Positions 63,499 to 64,000 of a DNA stretch of 64,000 nucleotides are shown one piece after another. Position 1 is the stretch's first letter, and each line of letters begins with the position of its first letter. The notes below the pieces were generated by a model. It was given only the letters and a program-made list of their open reading frames with translations. It had not been told where the DNA came from and did not search any database. Both the position numbers and the translations under genes were made by a program. Location: positions 1 through 64,000 of the forward strand of contig JBBRQN010000001.1 of NCBI GenBank assembly GCA_038226305.1, in the 5' to 3' direction. This stretch comes from JASLDZ01 sp038226305. Its GTDB lineage: Bacteria > Pseudomonadota > Alphaproteobacteria > Caulobacterales > Caulobacteraceae.

Positions 63499-64000
63499 AT
63501 GAGCACGATTTCCCGGGTGATCGGCGGAGCGTGTTTCGGTGTCGCCTGCATCGTGGCGGGTGCCGCCGGTGCGCAGAGCGATCCGTGGGCCACCAGGCCG
63601 TTGATCGGTGGCACGGGCACCTGGAAGCAGAATGCCGACGCCGGCGTTCAATCCACGATGAACAACGCGAGCGCCGCCGCCCAGAAGGGCGCGACGGCAG
63701 CTTCCAAAGTCGGCACGGACGGCATGCGGGCGACCAGCTATGGCGTCGCGCACCCGGGCGAAGTCGCTGCCAAGAGTGCTAAGGCCTCTGGCCAGGGCTA
63801 CGAAGAGGCCCGGGCCGGCTTCATGGATGCAGCCGAATCGCCGATGCGCGACCTGAACCTGATGCAGAAGCAGATTCCGGCTGTTCTCCTCGCCGCCGAA
63901 GCGCAGCCCTACAGCACGGCCGGGCTGGAAAGCTGCAAGCTGATCACCGACCAGGTGGTCGCCCTCGACCTCGCACTCGGCCCGGATGTGGACACGCCCA
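63499..64000 (+). CDS. Secreted protein of unknown function (3' end cut by window edge)
   Basis: I translated the frame from the ATG at 63499; it is open to the right edge after 167 codons. The signal peptide is about 1-25 (VIGGACFGVACIVAGAAGAQ). The mature part begins SDPWATRPLIGG and continues with an Ala/Gly/Lys-rich helical stretch (NNASAAAQKGATAASKVG, then EVAAKSAKASGQGYEEARAG). A conserved-looking segment RDLNLMQKQIPAVLLAAEAQPY and Cys in LESCKLITDQ follow. No family recognised. TGAGG lies before the start. Confidence 0.7.
   Translation, partial: MSTISRVIGGACFGVACIVAGAAGAQSDPWATRPLIGGTGTWKQNADAGVQSTMNNASAAAQKGATAASKVGTDGMRATSYGVAHPGEVAAKSAKASGQGYEEARAGFMDAAESPMRDLNLMQKQIPAVLLAAEAQPYSTAGLESCKLITDQVVALDLALGPDVDTP

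Overview
The window is about 64 kb of very GC-rich, gene-dense bacterial DNA, almost all of it chromosomal core. Gene content and order point to an alphaproteobacterium of the Caulobacterales (Caulobacter/Brevundimonas/Phenylobacterium type). The supporting marks are the rpoZ-spoT-(lipoprotein)-pyrE-pdxJ-acpS-lepB-rnc-era-recO run, a bactofilin next to an M23 peptidase with a CtrA-like box and GANTC sites upstream, an iscR-led suf operon with two cysteine desulfurases, and acidic material inserted in the GyrA C-terminal domain. The genus assignment is inference. I saw no insertion sequence, prophage, integrase, CRISPR array or rRNA operon.

Layout, left to right. (1) 1-2924, leftward: OmpR-type response regulator, EnvZ-like histidine kinase and a calcium-type EF-hand lipoprotein that runs off the left edge. 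(2) 3025-15115: amino acid permease; hrpB helicase; a leftward trio of family-2 glycosyltransferase, SAM methyltransferase and SpoU-type RNA methyltransferase; a threonine/serine dehydratase-like enzyme; a serine beta-lactamase-fold hydrolase; a lytic transglycosylase. (3) 15343-19361: dapA-smpB, an MFS exporter, a family-5 uracil-DNA glycosylase, and folK. (4) 19449-28891: rpoZ-spoT, an unusual Gln/Ala-rich lipoprotein, then pyrE-pdxJ-acpS-lepB-rnc-era-recO, mostly chained by 4-base stop/start overlaps. (5) 28888-34625: nitronate monooxygenase-like protein, parC, clpP, prfB (with its programmed +1 frameshift) and an ArsC-like protein. (6) 34654-36498: three hairpins, two of which show a compensatory base change, then bactofilin and M23 peptidase. 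(7) 36940-40895: bcp, tyrS, anmK, a DUF486 membrane protein and an alpha/beta hydrolase-fold protein without the usual serine. (8) 40958-48450: an IscR-type operator and iscR-iscS-sufBCDS-sufT-sufA plus a small secreted protein. (9) 48455-50833: feoA-feoB-small membrane protein, divergent from gyrA. (10) 51016-57291: gyrA, then coaD-cyclophilin-histidine kinase-response regulator. (11) 57306-63237: amino acid permease and M28 peptidase, divergent from a TonB-dependent receptor. (12) tRNA-Lys(TTT) and the start of a secreted protein cut by the right edge.

How the genes work together. Region 4 is a housekeeping block joining transcription (omega), the stringent response, pyrimidine, vitamin B6 and phosphopantetheine metabolism, protein export and RNA processing. 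Regions 8 and 9 form an iron economy: Feo imports ferrous iron, and the IscR-controlled Suf machine builds Fe-S clusters. Region 11 looks like an uptake-digest-import set for a peptide-like substrate.

The least explained items are the EF-hand lipoprotein tied to a two-component system, the Gln/Ala-rich lipoprotein behind spoT, two genes (folK and spoT) that appear to start at CTG behind ideal Shine-Dalgarno sequences, the covarying twin hairpins, and the hydrolase-fold protein whose nucleophile position is Gln. I found no clearly new multi-gene defence or mobile system here.
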